Source: Pseudomonadota bacterium
GTDB taxonomy: Bacteria; Pseudomonadota; Gammaproteobacteria; Steroidobacterales; Steroidobacteraceae
Reading direction: 5' to 3'
NCBI GenBank assembly: GCA_025356075.1
Contig: JANXUT010000068.1
Span: forward strand, 248,001 to 312,000
Length of the DNA: 64,000 nucleotides
This document shows, one piece after another, positions 27,954 to 36,892 of the stretch. Below the pieces are notes generated by a model. It was not told the origin of the DNA and made no database searches. It worked only from the letters and a program-made list of their open reading frames with translations. How positions within the stretch are numbered: position 1 is the stretch's first letter; each line of letters begins with the position of its first letter. The position numbers were made by a program, and so were the translations under genes.

Positions 27954-28723
27954 CAGTAGCGCCAGCCGCGGTGGAGCGCGACGATGCCGCCCGTCAGGTT
28001 GTGGTAGCGGCAGCCGTCGAAGCCCGCCTCCTGCATCATGCCCTCGAGCTTCGCCTGGTCGGGAAACGTGCGGATCGATTCGGCGAGGTAGCGGTAGCTG
28101 TCGGCGTCGCTCGCGATCACGCGGCCGAGGGCCGGCAGAACCTTGAACGAATAGAGGTCGTAGATCGGCCCGAGTCCCGGCGCGACGGGCGTCGAGAACT
28201 CGAGCACGAGCAGCTGGCCGCCCGGCTTCAGCACCCGGTACATCGACCGTAGCGCCGCCGCCTTGTCGGTGACGTTCCTGAGCCCGAAGCCGATCGTCAC
28301 GCAGTCGAAGCTTGCGTCTGCGAACGGCAGCCGCTCGGCGTTCGCGATGACGTAGTCGATCGTCCGCGCGAAGCCCGCATCGAGCATGCGGTCGCGGCCG
28401 TGCGCGAGCATCGCCGCATTGATGTCCGTGAGGGCCACCCGGCCGGTCGCGCCGACCTGGCGCGCGAGCCCGGCGGCGAGATCGCCCGTGCCGCCGGCGA
28501 CATCGAGCGCGCGCTGGCCGGCCTTGAGGCCCGTCTGGCTCAAGGTGAACCGCTTCCATAGCCGGTGGATGCCGAGTGACATCAGGTCGTTCATGATGTC
28601 GTAGCGGTCGGCGACGGAATCGAACACCGCGCGCACGCGGCCGGCCTTGACCTCAGGCAGCACGCGCTCGAAGCCGAAGTCAACCGTTTCGCCGGCGGGG
28701 CGCTTCTCGGAGGGGGCAGACAT
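27953..28723 (-). CDS. ubiE: Ubiquinone/menaquinone C-methyltransferase UbiE
   Basis: A SAM-dependent methyltransferase acting on the quinone ring of the ubiquinone or menaquinone precursor. The N-terminal region reads [20 protein letters not shown] then [17 protein letters not shown], close to E. coli UbiE. The SAM motif is LDVAGGTGD, and [11 protein letters not shown] and [11 protein letters not shown] follow. The start at 28723 (MSAPSEK) gives 256 residues, the usual length; in-frame ATGs at 28741 and 28750 also exist. The 28741 option would overlap the start codon of the divergent esterase. A -10-like TACAAT lies at 28759-28754 on this strand. Confidence 0.95.
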   Translation of the reverse strand: MSAPSEKRPAGETVDFGFERVLPEVKAGRVRAVFDSVADRYDIMNDLMSLGIHRLWKRFTLSQTGLKAGQRALDVAGGTGDLAAGLARQVGATGRVALTDINAAMLAHGRDRMLDAGFARTIDYVIANAERLPFADASFDCVTIGFGLRNVTDKAAALRSMYRVLKPGGQLLVLEFSTPVAPGLGPIYDLYSFKVLPALGRVIASDADSYRYLAESIRTFPDQAKLEGMMQEAGFDGCRYHNLTGGIVALHRGWRY

Positions 28724-28739
28724 CGGCTCAGGTTTACTC

Positions 28740-29765
28740 ATGGGAACCATCGGATTGTACCGCTCAGGCCTACTTGCTGCATCGCGCCACCTGCCGTTGT
28801 CCGGGTGCGTGGCGGCGCTTTGCCTCGCGCTGGTCGCGCCGGCGGCGCTCGGGGCACCCTCGTGCGAGGATATCGGCGCGAAAGCGCCCGAAACGCGCTG
28901 CGAGGCGCTCACTGTTGGCGGGCGCGAACGGACCTTCCGGATCTACGTGCCGGCGCATCTGGCCGCCGCCGTGCCCGTGCTCTTGGTGCTGCACGGCGGT
29001 GGCGGCGGCGGAGCGGGCATGGAGGAACTGACCCAGCACGGTTTCAACCGCCGCGCCGATGAAGCAGGCGCGCTCGTCGTCTATCCGGACGGCGTCGGCC
29101 ACGGCTGGAACGACGGGCGCAAGGACATGAATTCGCGTGCGGTCAAGGAGGACGTCGACGACGTCGGCTTCCTGCGCGCGCTGGTCGCCTCGCTCGAGAA
29201 GCGTTTCCCCGTCGATGCTGCGCACGTCGTCGTGACGGGCATGTCGAACGGCGGCATGATGACCTTGAGGCTCGCCTGCGAGGCGCGCGACGTGTTCAAG
29301 GGTTTCGTCGCTGTCGCCGCGAGCTTAGGCGCCGACATCGCGCCCGGCTGCGACGCCGGCGGGATCACCCGCCTCGCGCTCATCGACGGCACCGCGGATC
29401 CGATCGTGCCGTGGGCCGGCGGCACGGTGTCCGTGATCGGCTGGACGCGCGGTCGCGTGATCGGCGCCAAGGCGACGTTCGATCACTTCATGGCAGCGGC
29501 CAAGTGTGGCGCCGAGCGCGACGATGCGCCGCTCGATCGTGTCGCTGACGATGGCACGCAGCTGACGCTGCACCGCGCGGACGGCTGCCAGGACGGCGCG
29601 GACCTGCGCCTCTACGAGATCGACGGGGGCGGGCACACCTGGCCCGGCGGGCGCGCCTACGCGCGCGAGCGGTTCATCGGGAAAGTGAGTCGGGAGCTCG
29701 ACGCGACGGACGAGACGTGGCGGTTCCTTGGCCTTGCGCCAGAAAAGCCCGCAGGACCGGTGTAA
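28740..29765 (+). CDS. Secreted esterase, PHB depolymerase/feruloyl esterase (LpqC) family
   Basis: A 341-residue exported alpha/beta hydrolase. The signal peptide spans about residues 1-38 (hydrophobic core [14 protein letters not shown]). Catalytic residues: Ser in GMSNGGMM (GxSxG type), Asp in [10 protein letters not shown] and His in GGGHTWPGG. The [10 protein letters not shown] segment gives the oxyanion hole. Families of this type cleave polyhydroxybutyrate oligomers or feruloyl and acetyl esters; the substrate is not determined. Its ATG overlaps one possible ubiE start on the other strand, and its last 92 bases overlap the convergent MetX-family gene. Confidence 0.85.
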   Translation: MGTIGLYRSGLLAASRHLPLSGCVAALCLALVAPAALGAPSCEDIGAKAPETRCEALTVGGRERTFRIYVPAHLAAAVPVLLVLHGGGGGGAGMEELTQHGFNRRADEAGALVVYPDGVGHGWNDGRKDMNSRAVKEDVDDVGFLRALVASLEKRFPVDAAHVVVTGMSNGGMMTLRLACEARDVFKGFVAVAASLGADIAPGCDAGGITRLALIDGTADPIVPWAGGTVSVIGWTRGRVIGAKATFDHFMAAAKCGAERDDAPLDRVADDGTQLTLHRADGCQDGADLRLYEIDGGGHTWPGGRAYARERFIGKVSRELDATDETWRFLGLAPEKPAGPV

Positions 29766-30870
29766 AGAGCGCCGTCTCCGTCAGGAACGCATCGTGGCCG
29801 TAGGGCGAGTTGAGCTCGACGAGCTCGGTCTCGACGCCGGCCGACTTCAATAGCTCGGCGATTGCACGCTGCTGCACGAGCGGAAACAAGAGGTCCTCGT
29901 GCACGCCGATCACGAGCGCCTTCTCGACTTTGAGGCGAGCGGCCGCGCGCGCGAGGCTCGCGGCGCTCCTGCGGCGGTTCGCGGGATTGCCGTCGGCGAG
30001 TACGCCATGGTCGCCAAAATCAAACAGGTCCATCGCCCGCGAGATGAACCAGTACGCCCACGGGTCGAACTGCCGCTCGAACTTCTGCGCGAGGTGCTCG
30101 AGCCAGTTCTCGACCTCAAAGGCGGTGCCCGACGGGCGGCCCGCGAAGGGCTCCGTCTGGTCCCGGCCGAAACGCTGCTCGAGCAGCGAGCTGCCGACGT
30201 AGGAGAGCACGCCGATCTTGCGGGCCCAGCGCATCGCCTGGCCTACGCCCGGGGCTCCCGGCGCGCCCCGCAGTGCAGCGCCGACGATCTCGCGCTGCAG
30301 GCTGCGGGTCGCAACTGCCGCCGCGCTCGCGCCGAGCGCGCCTGAGATCGAGGCGAGGAAGCGCATCCGCCCCGGGAAGATCGCCGCATGCGCGAGCGCC
30401 GTCATGCCGCCGAGCGAGGTGCCGACGACGGCGTGCAGCCGGTCTATGCCGAGTGCATCGGCAGCCGCTTGGCTCGCCCGCGCGATGTCCTCGACCCTGA
30501 GCTCCGGAAAGGCCTCGCCGTACGGCCGGCCGGTCGAGGGGTCGTTTGAGCCCGGACCGGTGGACCCAAAGCAGCTGCCGAGCGAATTGACCGACAGGAT
30601 GCAGTAGCGGTCGGTGTCGAAGGCCCGGCCTGGCCCGATCATCTGCTCCCACCAGCCCGGGCTCGGATCCGCCGGGTGGGAGGCCGCGTGCGCGGAGGCG
30701 GAGAGCCCGGTGAACAGGAGCACCGCGTTGTCCCGGGCCGGCGTCAGCCGGCCATAGGTCTCGAGGGCAACCTCGGCGCCGACGAGCGTGCCGCCCCCCT
30801 GGAGCCCGAAGGGCGAGGGCAACGGCACGCGGCGGGCGCCCGACGGTGAGTCGGGGGGGAAGGCACTCAT
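29674..30870 (-). CDS. MetX-family serine/homoserine O-acyltransferase
   Basis: A 398-residue alpha/beta hydrolase-fold acyltransferase. The nucleophile is Ser152 in VVGTSLGGMTAL; the triad is completed by Asp in GVHEDLLFP and His in SPYGHDAFL. The segment SVNSLGSCFGSTGPGS replaces the NVLGGCQGSTGP type of acetyl-specific MetX and resembles succinyl-transferring members, including the serine O-succinyltransferases described in Xanthomonadales. It is divergent from cysK, which supports a role in cysteine rather than methionine synthesis. Homoserine as acceptor cannot be ruled out. The 3' end overlaps the esterase gene by 92 bases, tail to tail. Confidence 0.85.
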   Translation of the reverse strand: MSAFPPDSPSGARRVPLPSPFGLQGGGTLVGAEVALETYGRLTPARDNAVLLFTGLSASAHAASHPADPSPGWWEQMIGPGRAFDTDRYCILSVNSLGSCFGSTGPGSNDPSTGRPYGEAFPELRVEDIARASQAAADALGIDRLHAVVGTSLGGMTALAHAAIFPGRMRFLASISGALGASAAAVATRSLQREIVGAALRGAPGAPGVGQAMRWARKIGVLSYVGSSLLEQRFGRDQTEPFAGRPSGTAFEVENWLEHLAQKFERQFDPWAYWFISRAMDLFDFGDHGVLADGNPANRRRSAASLARAAARLKVEKALVIGVHEDLLFPLVQQRAIAELLKSAGVETELVELNSPYGHDAFLTETALFTPVLRAFLAQGQGTATSRPSRRAPDSLSR

Positions 30871-30949
30871 TTGGGAATCTTCCGCCGATCGGGTTCTGCC
30901 GGCTACCGGGCGCCCAAGAACCGATCGTTATGGGTGTATATCCACGAGC

Positions 30950-30978
30950 GGGACACTCTCGGCGTCTGCCGGCATAAT
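30950..30978 (+). promoter_or_regulatory. Putative cysK promoter
   Basis: A -35-like GGGACA (30950-30955), a 17-base spacer and a -10 CATAAT (30973-30978) lie 37 bases before the cysK ATG. The 145-base divergent gap to the MetX-family gene is AT-richer than its surroundings and is where a CysB-type activator would be expected, but no binding site could be defined by eye. Confidence 0.5.
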
Positions 30979-31015
30979 CTACGCCCTCTCACCCGTCCCG
31001 CGGCAGGAAGTGGCC

Positions 31016-31963
31016 ATGATTTACGACAGTATTCTCGCGACCATCGGCCGTACCCCGGTCGTTCGCATCAACCGGCTTGGCCCCAAGCACGTGACGATGT
31101 ACGTGAAGGTCGAGTACTTCAATCCGGGCGCATCGGTCAAAGACCGCCTCGCCATCGGCATCATCGAGGACGCCGAGCGCCGCGGGCTCCTGAAGCCCGG
31201 CCAGACGGTCGTGGAGGCCACCTCCGGCAACACCGGCATCGCGCTCGCGCTCGTGTGCGCCGCGAAGGGCTACCCGTTCGTCGCGGTCATGGCGGAGAGC
31301 TTCTCGATCGAGCGCCGCAAGATCATGCGTGGCTTCGGCGCGAAGGTGATCCTGACGCCCGCCGCGGAGCGCGGCTCCGGCATGGTCCGCAAGGCCAAGG
31401 AGCTCGCCGACAAGCACGGCTGGTTCCTCGCGCGGCAGTTCGAGAACGAGGCGAATCCCGCCTACCACCGCCAGACGACGGGGCCGGAGATCCTGCTCGA
31501 CTTCGCCGGCAAGCGGCTCGACTACTTCGTGTCCGGTTGGGGCACGGGCGGCACGATCACCGGCGCCGGCCAGATCCTCAAGAAGGCCCGCCCGGACCTC
31601 AAGGTCATCATCTCCGAGCCCGCCGGTGCGCGCCTCGTTGCCGGTGCCGAGTTCAAGCCGCACAAGATCCAGGGCTGGACTCCGGACTTCGTGCCGGCGG
31701 TGCTCGACCGCGGTGTCTTCGACGACAACGTGCCGGTGACGGACGAGGAGTCGATCGCAACCGCCCGCTCGCTGGCCGCGAAGGAAGGGCTCTTCGTCGG
31801 TATCTCCTCCGGAGCCACGTTCGCGGCGGCACTCAAGGTCGCCGAGAAGGCGCCGCAGGGCAGCGTCATCCTCGCGATGCTCCCCGACACCGGCGAGCGC
31901 TACCTGTCGACGCCGTTGTTCGAGGGCGTCAACGAAGGCTCCGATCCCGAGCCCGGTGCCTGA
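31016..31963 (+). CDS. cysK: Cysteine synthase (O-acylserine sulfhydrylase)
   Basis: A 315-residue fold-type II PLP enzyme making cysteine from an O-acylserine and sulfide. The PLP lysine is Lys42 (GASVKDRL). The substrate-binding loop EATSGNTGIAL, the phosphate-binding GWGTGGTITG and the C-terminal FVGISSGATFAA and LPDTGERYLST are all present. An AGGAAG Shine-Dalgarno precedes the ATG. Divergent transcription from a MetX-family acyltransferase suggests the pair forms an O-succinylserine or O-acetylserine route. CysM is a possible alternative name; CysK-type SIERRKIM favours CysK. Confidence 0.93.
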   Translation: MIYDSILATIGRTPVVRINRLGPKHVTMYVKVEYFNPGASVKDRLAIGIIEDAERRGLLKPGQTVVEATSGNTGIALALVCAAKGYPFVAVMAESFSIERRKIMRGFGAKVILTPAAERGSGMVRKAKELADKHGWFLARQFENEANPAYHRQTTGPEILLDFAGKRLDYFVSGWGTGGTITGAGQILKKARPDLKVIISEPAGARLVAGAEFKPHKIQGWTPDFVPAVLDRGVFDDNVPVTDEESIATARSLAAKEGLFVGISSGATFAAALKVAEKAPQGSVILAMLPDTGERYLSTPLFEGVNEGSDPEPGA

Positions 31964-31970
31964 GCGTCGC

Positions 31971-32000
31971 TGGCCGGGCGGCGCTCCCGCCGCCCGGCCA
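31971..32000 (+). terminator. Hairpin after cysK
   Basis: A perfect 13-bp inverted repeat (TGGCCGGGCGGCG / CGCCGCCCGGCCA) with a four-base loop CTCC begins 7 bases after the cysK stop. No T-run follows, so it is a strong mRNA 3'-end structure rather than a textbook intrinsic terminator. Confidence 0.55.
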
Positions 32001-32098
32001 CTGTCTCGCGCAGCACGCTCGAGTTCTCGCCGCGCCCGCGCCCGCGGGCCGGCAAATAAGCGCTTGTCAGATCCCGACGCACGCGGCTCAATGGCGCC

Positions 32099-33667
32099 AT
32101 GGAAGCCGATTTCGTCGTCGTCGGCGCGGGTGTCGCAGGCTCGGTCGTCGCCGCCGCACTCGCCGCGCCCGGACGTACTGTCGTCCTCATCGAGGAGGGC
32201 GAGCGGCGCGAACATCCCTATGCGCGCGTGCCGGCCGGCGCGCTGGTCGCGCCGGCGCGGCGCGTCTCGTCACGGAACGTGGCCTCGGAACCCGATCCCA
32301 CCGTCGCGGGAAGGCCGCTGCACTGGCGGGCGCCGCGCGGGCTGTGCGCCGGGCGCACGCTCGATGGGCTCGTCTACGGGCGCGGCTTCGCCGCGGAGTA
32401 CGACGAGTGGGTGGCGCTCGGTGCGGCGGGATGGAGCTACGCCGACGTCGAGCCCGTGTTCCAGCGCCTCGAGGCGGGCGATGGCGAGGCGAGCCCGGGC
32501 ATCGCGCAGACGACGGCTGGCGATGCGTACCCACTGACGGCGGCGTTTCTGGACGCCTGCACGCGCAACGCCGCGGCCGTCCCGCCGGGCGAGGCACGAA
32601 TGCGCTCGGCGGAAGCGGCGCGACTCATGCTCCGCGACGGTCGACGCGAGACCCCGGCGGACCTCTGGCTCCGGCCGCGGCTCAGGGACCGGGAAATCCA
32701 GCTCCTGACGCGCACGCGCGTGCTGGCGCTGCAGCTCGATGGCCGCCGCTGCATCGGCGTGCTCGCGCGCCGCGACGGGCAGGAGCTGCAGGTACGCGCC
32801 CGCGCCGAAGTGCTGCTCGCCGCGGGCGTGTTCGGCTCGCCGAAGCTCCTGATGGTGTCCGGGATCGGGCCGCCCGGGCTCCTCGAGAGCGCGGGCATCT
32901 CGCTCAGGCACGCGCTCCCCGGCGTCGGCGGAAACTTGAGCGACCATGCCGCCGTCAGCGTCGCGGCGCGAACCCGGGTCGAGGGGATTGCACGGCGCGA
33001 TCGCGCGGTGCCAGGTGCGCTGCTCGGATACCTGCGGTGGCGCGCGAGCCGTCGCGGACCGTTCGCGTTGCCATCGGTGCTCGCGACCGGCTGGGCGGCC
33101 TCGGCCGGTGCGGCCGAGGCTGATATCGGGATTACGCTGACACCGGCGGCGCTATTGCACTCGGGCGGTGATGAATCCTTGAGCGCCGAGCAGGGGCTCA
33201 CGCTCACCGTCCACGGCCGGCGGCCGCGCTCGCGCGGCCGGCTGCGACTGTCGGGCAGCGGCCTCGACGATCCGCTCAAGATTGAGCACCTGCTGCTGGC
33301 GGATCCCGACGAGATGCGGATCCTCTGCGACGGCACGCGATTGGCGCGAAAGCTCTGCGCGACCGCGCCGCTCGAGGCGCTGGTCGCGGCGGAGCTTGAG
33401 CCTGGCGAATCGCGCACGAGCGAGGCGGAATTCGCCGACGCGATCCGCCGATCCGCGCGGCCGCTCGGCCACGCCGGTGGCACGTGCCGGATGGGCGCGG
33501 TGGGTGACCCGGATGCGGTCGTCGACCCGAAGCTCAAGGTTCACGGTATCCGCGGTCTCAGGGTGCTCGACGCCTCGGTGATGCCGCGGATGCCGAGCGG
33601 CAGCCCCGGTGCCGCGGCAATCATGGTGGCCGCGCGCGCGGCCGAGTTCATTCGCGAGGAACGATGA
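32099..33667 (+). CDS. GMC-family FAD-dependent oxidoreductase (variant active site)
   Basis: A 522-residue flavoenzyme of the glucose-methanol-choline family. The ADP-binding motif VVGAGVAGSVVAA (residues 7-19) is followed by the GMC signature region around LCAGRTLDGLVYGRG (110-125) and by VLLAAGVFGSPKLLMVSGIGP. The C-terminal catalytic region keeps the base His in GHAGGTCRMG, but the usual Asn-containing GNTNAP-type loop reads MPSGSPGAAAI. The substrate is likely an alcohol or polyol and is unknown. The gene overlaps the next one by four bases (ATGA), tying it to a cysteine-cluster protein. Confidence 0.88.
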   Translation: MEADFVVVGAGVAGSVVAAALAAPGRTVVLIEEGERREHPYARVPAGALVAPARRVSSRNVASEPDPTVAGRPLHWRAPRGLCAGRTLDGLVYGRGFAAEYDEWVALGAAGWSYADVEPVFQRLEAGDGEASPGIAQTTAGDAYPLTAAFLDACTRNAAAVPPGEARMRSAEAARLMLRDGRRETPADLWLRPRLRDREIQLLTRTRVLALQLDGRRCIGVLARRDGQELQVRARAEVLLAAGVFGSPKLLMVSGIGPPGLLESAGISLRHALPGVGGNLSDHAAVSVAARTRVEGIARRDRAVPGALLGYLRWRASRRGPFALPSVLATGWAASAGAAEADIGITLTPAALLHSGGDESLSAEQGLTLTVHGRRPRSRGRLRLSGSGLDDPLKIEHLLLADPDEMRILCDGTRLARKLCATAPLEALVAAELEPGESRTSEAEFADAIRRSARPLGHAGGTCRMGAVGDPDAVVDPKLKVHGIRGLRVLDASVMPRMPSGSPGAAAIMVAARAAEFIREER

Positions 33668-34032
33668 AGCCCCGTTACGACTGCTCGAAGTGCCCTGGCT
33701 ACTGCTGCTCCTACGATCGCATCCCGGTGAGCGACTTCGACATCGCGAGGCTCGCCCGGCACTTCGAGATCCCGCCCGCCGTTGCGCGAGAGCGCTTCAC
33801 CTATCACCACCAGAGGAAGGACATCGACGAGAACGTTCTTCGGCACCACAAGGACCACGTGTTCAAGTCGGTGTGCCAGTTCTTCGATCGCGACGAGCGG
33901 CGCTGCACGGTGTATGCGGCCCGGCCGAACGTGTGCCGCCGCTACCCGAGTGGCGCGAGCTGCGGCTACTACGACTTCCTGCTGTTCGAGCGCGAGCAGC
34001 AGGGGGACGAGGAGTTCATCCCCTCGGCGTGA
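33664..34032 (+). CDS. YkgJ-family cysteine cluster protein
   Basis: A 122-residue protein with eight cysteines arranged as in the zinc- or iron-binding YkgJ/CxxCxxCC family: CSKCPGYCC (residues 7-15), then Cys in SVCQFF, RRCTVY, NVCRRYP and ASCGYY. It starts inside the stop of the GMC oxidoreductase gene (ATGA), so the two are translationally coupled, and it may supply a metal centre or electron path for that enzyme. This link is an inference from position. Confidence 0.85.
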   Translation: MKPRYDCSKCPGYCCSYDRIPVSDFDIARLARHFEIPPAVARERFTYHHQRKDIDENVLRHHKDHVFKSVCQFFDRDERRCTVYAARPNVCRRYPSGASCGYYDFLLFEREQQGDEEFIPSA

Positions 34033-34052
34033 GGCGCGCGGCCGCGCGGTGC

Positions 34053-34436
34053 CTAGGCCCGCACCTTGCGCTCGTAGCCGATGCCCTCGAGGCGCTTCAG
34101 GTACCTCGCCCAGCGCTCCTCGAAGCCGGCACCGAGCTCCCTCAGGTACTTCCACGTGAAGAGCCCGGTGTCGTGGCCGTCGTCGAACACCAGGCGAACG
34201 GCGTAGTGGCCCACGGGATCGACGCGCGTGATCGCGACGTTCTCCTTGGCGATCTGCAGCACGTCCTGGCCGGGCCCGTGGCCCTGCACTTCGGCGGAGG
34301 GCGAGTGGGCCCTGAGGTACTCAAAGCTGAGCGCGTAGCAGGGGCCGTCCGGGAAAGCGACTTCGAGCACGCGCGAAGCGCGGCGCAACCGGATCTCGGT
34401 CGGCGCGCTGTCGCCAGATGGCGTCAGTTGGGACAT
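34053..34436 (-). CDS. DUF971 family protein
   Basis: A 127-residue protein with EIRLRRASRVLEVAFPDG, LSFEYLRAHSPSAEVQG and VGHYAVRLVFDDGHDTGLFTWKYLREL. These mark DUF971, the small domain also found at the N-terminus of gamma-butyrobetaine hydroxylase. In many proteobacteria it lies near hslVU, as it does here (hslU ends at 35545). Its function is unknown; a role in iron-sulfur or metal handling has been suggested for relatives. Its AGCAAAAA 5' context lacks a strong Shine-Dalgarno. Confidence 0.88.
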   Translation of the reverse strand: MSQLTPSGDSAPTEIRLRRASRVLEVAFPDGPCYALSFEYLRAHSPSAEVQGHGPGQDVLQIAKENVAITRVDPVGHYAVRLVFDDGHDTGLFTWKYLRELGAGFEERWARYLKRLEGIGYERKVRA

Positions 34437-34535
34437 TTTTTGCTGGGATTTTGTGGGCTAGCGCGCGACAAGCTACTCGCAGACTCGGCAAAATGGAACG
34501 GGTCGGGCCACCCGTGCCCGGATTGAGGCAGCGCC

Positions 34536-35534
34536 ATGACGAGACTCCTGAACGCCCGCTATCCGCTCCTGGCAGCGTTCGTGCTGCTCGCCTGCCAGCC
34601 GGCGCTCGCGGCCACGGCGCCGGTCGCGGACGACGATGAGGAGGAGCAGGAGCCGTGGAACGCGCGCTGGTCGCTCGAAGGCGCGGTCGAGGTCGACCAG
34701 CAGAGCAATCGGGGTCTCGACGCCGCGGTCGGCTATGCGGTGACGCCGACGACGAGCGTGCGCTTCGCCGGCAACTCGACGGCGTTCTCGCCAACGCTGT
34801 CGAACGGCTTTCACTCCAATGGCGTCGAGATCGGCGGCGCCCACGACTTCAAGCACTTCTCATTGAGCGGCGCGATCGGCCGCTGGCAGGACTCCGACAT
34901 CCTGACGGCGACCGAAGGGAAGCTCGGTCTCGACCTGCGCTCGAAGCGCTGGTCGATGGGCCTCACCGGCATGTACCGGCGCTCGAGCTTCGAGCCGCTC
35001 ACGATCAATACCCCGCTCACGCTCGAGGACGGGACGTCGCTGCCCGAGCCCGCGGTGTCGACCTGCAAGCTCAACAATACGGGCTTCGGCGCGCACGGCG
35101 ACTACGCTGGCCAGATCTGGAGCGCACGCGCGAGGTTCCAGGGCTATCAGTACAAGGCGGCCGACTGCACCTTCAGTAACCTCACCGGCCTCGACGTTCG
35201 CTCTCATCTCGTCAAGGACGTGTTCGTGGTGGTCGAAGCGACGCTGGTCGACCAGCTGGAGACGATTGGCGTGCGCCGGATCGGCCGCGAGAACACGCTC
35301 TTGTCGTCCGAGTTCGGCGGCGGCGCGAGCTGGCGCCACCAGGACTTCATCGTCAGCCTCGACTACACGCGCCAGGCCGAGTACTTCAGCGGCGCGAGCT
35401 CGGACACCCTGACCGCGACCGGCACCGCCGACATGGGCCATAACTCAGGCGTCGACCTCGTGCTCGGATACACGCGCGGCAACACCGTGTCGGAAGGCGC
35501 GTTCGTCGGCTTCGTGGTGCGCGCCCACTTCTGA
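34536..35534 (+). CDS. Predicted outer-membrane beta-barrel protein of unknown function
   Basis: A 332-residue protein that I do not recognise. The signal peptide (MTRLLNARYPLLAAF then ACQPALAA) predicts export; an acidic patch DDDEEEQEP follows at residues 32-40. The rest is alternating hydrophobic-polar strands (for example GVEIGGAHDFKHFSLSGAIG and WSMGLTGMYRRSS), and it ends in Phe (VVRAHF), as outer-membrane barrels do. Two cysteines near residues 180 and 210 could form a disulfide. A GAGG Shine-Dalgarno lies nine bases before the ATG. It stands alone between DUF971 and hslU. Confidence 0.65.
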   Translation: MTRLLNARYPLLAAFVLLACQPALAATAPVADDDEEEQEPWNARWSLEGAVEVDQQSNRGLDAAVGYAVTPTTSVRFAGNSTAFSPTLSNGFHSNGVEIGGAHDFKHFSLSGAIGRWQDSDILTATEGKLGLDLRSKRWSMGLTGMYRRSSFEPLTINTPLTLEDGTSLPEPAVSTCKLNNTGFGAHGDYAGQIWSARARFQGYQYKAADCTFSNLTGLDVRSHLVKDVFVVVEATLVDQLETIGVRRIGRENTLLSSEFGGGASWRHQDFIVSLDYTRQAEYFSGASSDTLTATGTADMGHNSGVDLVLGYTRGNTVSEGAFVGFVVRAHF

Positions 35535-35544
35535 GGCGCGCCCG

Positions 35545-36885
35545 CTACAGGATGTAGCGGCTCAGGTCCTCGTTGCGGGCGAGCGCGCCGAGCGTCGCCT
35601 CGACGTACGCGGCATCGACGACGACCGTCGTGCCGCTCCGGTCCGCCGCCTCGAATGACACGCCGTCGAGCAGCCGTTCCATGACGGTGTGCAGGCGCCT
35701 CGCGCCTATGTTCTCGCTCTGCTCGTTCACCTGGAAGGCGACCTCGGCGAGGCGCCTGACCCCGTCCTTGGTGAATTCGATCGTGACGCCCTCGGTCGCG
35801 AGCAGTGCCTGGTATTGCCGGCACAGGCTCGCATCGGGCTCGGTCAGGATCCGGACGAAGTCCTCGACTTTCAGCGAATCGAGTTCGACGCGGATCGGAA
35901 ACCTGCCCTGCAGCTCGGGGATCAGGTCCGAGGGCTTCGACATGTGGAAGGCGCCGCTCGCGATGAACAGCATGTGGTCGGTCTTGACCATGCCGTACTT
36001 GGTGTTGACCGTCGAGCCCTCGACGAGCGGTAGGAGGTCGCGCTGCACGCCCTCGCGGGACACGTCCGCCCCGTGGGTCTCGCCGCGCCTCGCGATCTTG
36101 TCGATCTCGTCGATGAACACGATGCCGTTCTGCTCGGCGTTCTCGACCGCGAGGATCTTGATCTCCTCCTCGTTGATCATCTTGGCGGCCTCCTCGTCGA
36201 CGAGGAGCTTCAGCGCCTCGCGGACCTTGAGCTTCCTGGTGCGCGTCCGGCCGGTGCCGATGTTCTGGAAGAGTGACTGCAGCTGCTGCGACATCTCCTC
36301 CATGCCGGGCGGCGCCATGATGTCGACGCCGGGTACCGACGCCTTGAGCTCGATCTCGACCTCGCGGTCATCGAGCGCGCCCTCGCGCAGCATCTTCCTG
36401 AATTTCTGCCGCGACTCGAGGTCGCGCGGCGTGTCGTCGCTCGCGGCGCGTTCGAAGCCCGCCGAGCGCGGGCGCGGCAGCAGCACATCGAGCAGACGCT
36501 CCTCGGCGGCATCGGCGGCCCGGTGGCGAACCTTGTGCATCTCCTCGCCGCGCGTGACGGTGACGGCGATGTCGATGAGGTCCTTGATGATCGAGTCGAC
36601 CTCGCGGCCGACATAGCCGACCTCGGTGAACTTGGTCGCTTCGACCTTGATGAAGGGCGCGCGCGCGAGCCTGGCGAGGCGTCTGGCGATCTCGGTCTTG
36701 CCGACGCCGGTCGGCCCGATCATCAGGATGTTCTTCGGCGTGATCTCGGCGCGCAGCGGCCCGTCGACCTGCATGCGGCGCCAGCGATTCCTGAGCGCGA
36801 TCGCAACCGCGCGCTTCGCCGCGGCCTGGCCGACGATGTGCTTGTCCAGTTCCTGGACGATCTCACGCGGGGTCATCTGCGACAT
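35545..36885 (-). CDS. hslU: HslU, ATPase subunit of the HslVU protease
   Basis: A 446-residue AAA+ unfoldase that feeds proteins to HslV. Walker A is GPTGVGKTE (about residue 58), Walker [11 protein letters not shown] (about 252), and the pore-loop GYVGRE segment and sensor regions are present, with the intermediate I-domain between them. The C-terminal end LSRYIL is the tail that inserts into HslV. It follows hslV by 7 bases in the usual order. Confidence 0.97.
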   Translation of the reverse strand: MSQMTPREIVQELDKHIVGQAAAKRAVAIALRNRWRRMQVDGPLRAEITPKNILMIGPTGVGKTEIARRLARLARAPFIKVEATKFTEVGYVGREVDSIIKDLIDIAVTVTRGEEMHKVRHRAADAAEERLLDVLLPRPRSAGFERAASDDTPRDLESRQKFRKMLREGALDDREVEIELKASVPGVDIMAPPGMEEMSQQLQSLFQNIGTGRTRTRKLKVREALKLLVDEEAAKMINEEEIKILAVENAEQNGIVFIDEIDKIARRGETHGADVSREGVQRDLLPLVEGSTVNTKYGMVKTDHMLFIASGAFHMSKPSDLIPELQGRFPIRVELDSLKVEDFVRILTEPDASLCRQYQALLATEGVTIEFTKDGVRRLAEVAFQVNEQSENIGARRLHTVMERLLDGVSFEAADRSGTTVVVDAAYVEATLGALARNEDLSRYIL

Positions 36886-36892
36886 GCGGGTC

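Noticed and set aside
30871-33123. A 750-codon plus-strand frame crossing cysK and the GMC gene
   Set aside because: It is out of frame with two clear genes, has no family features and crosses the cysK hairpin; the stop-free length reflects high GC.
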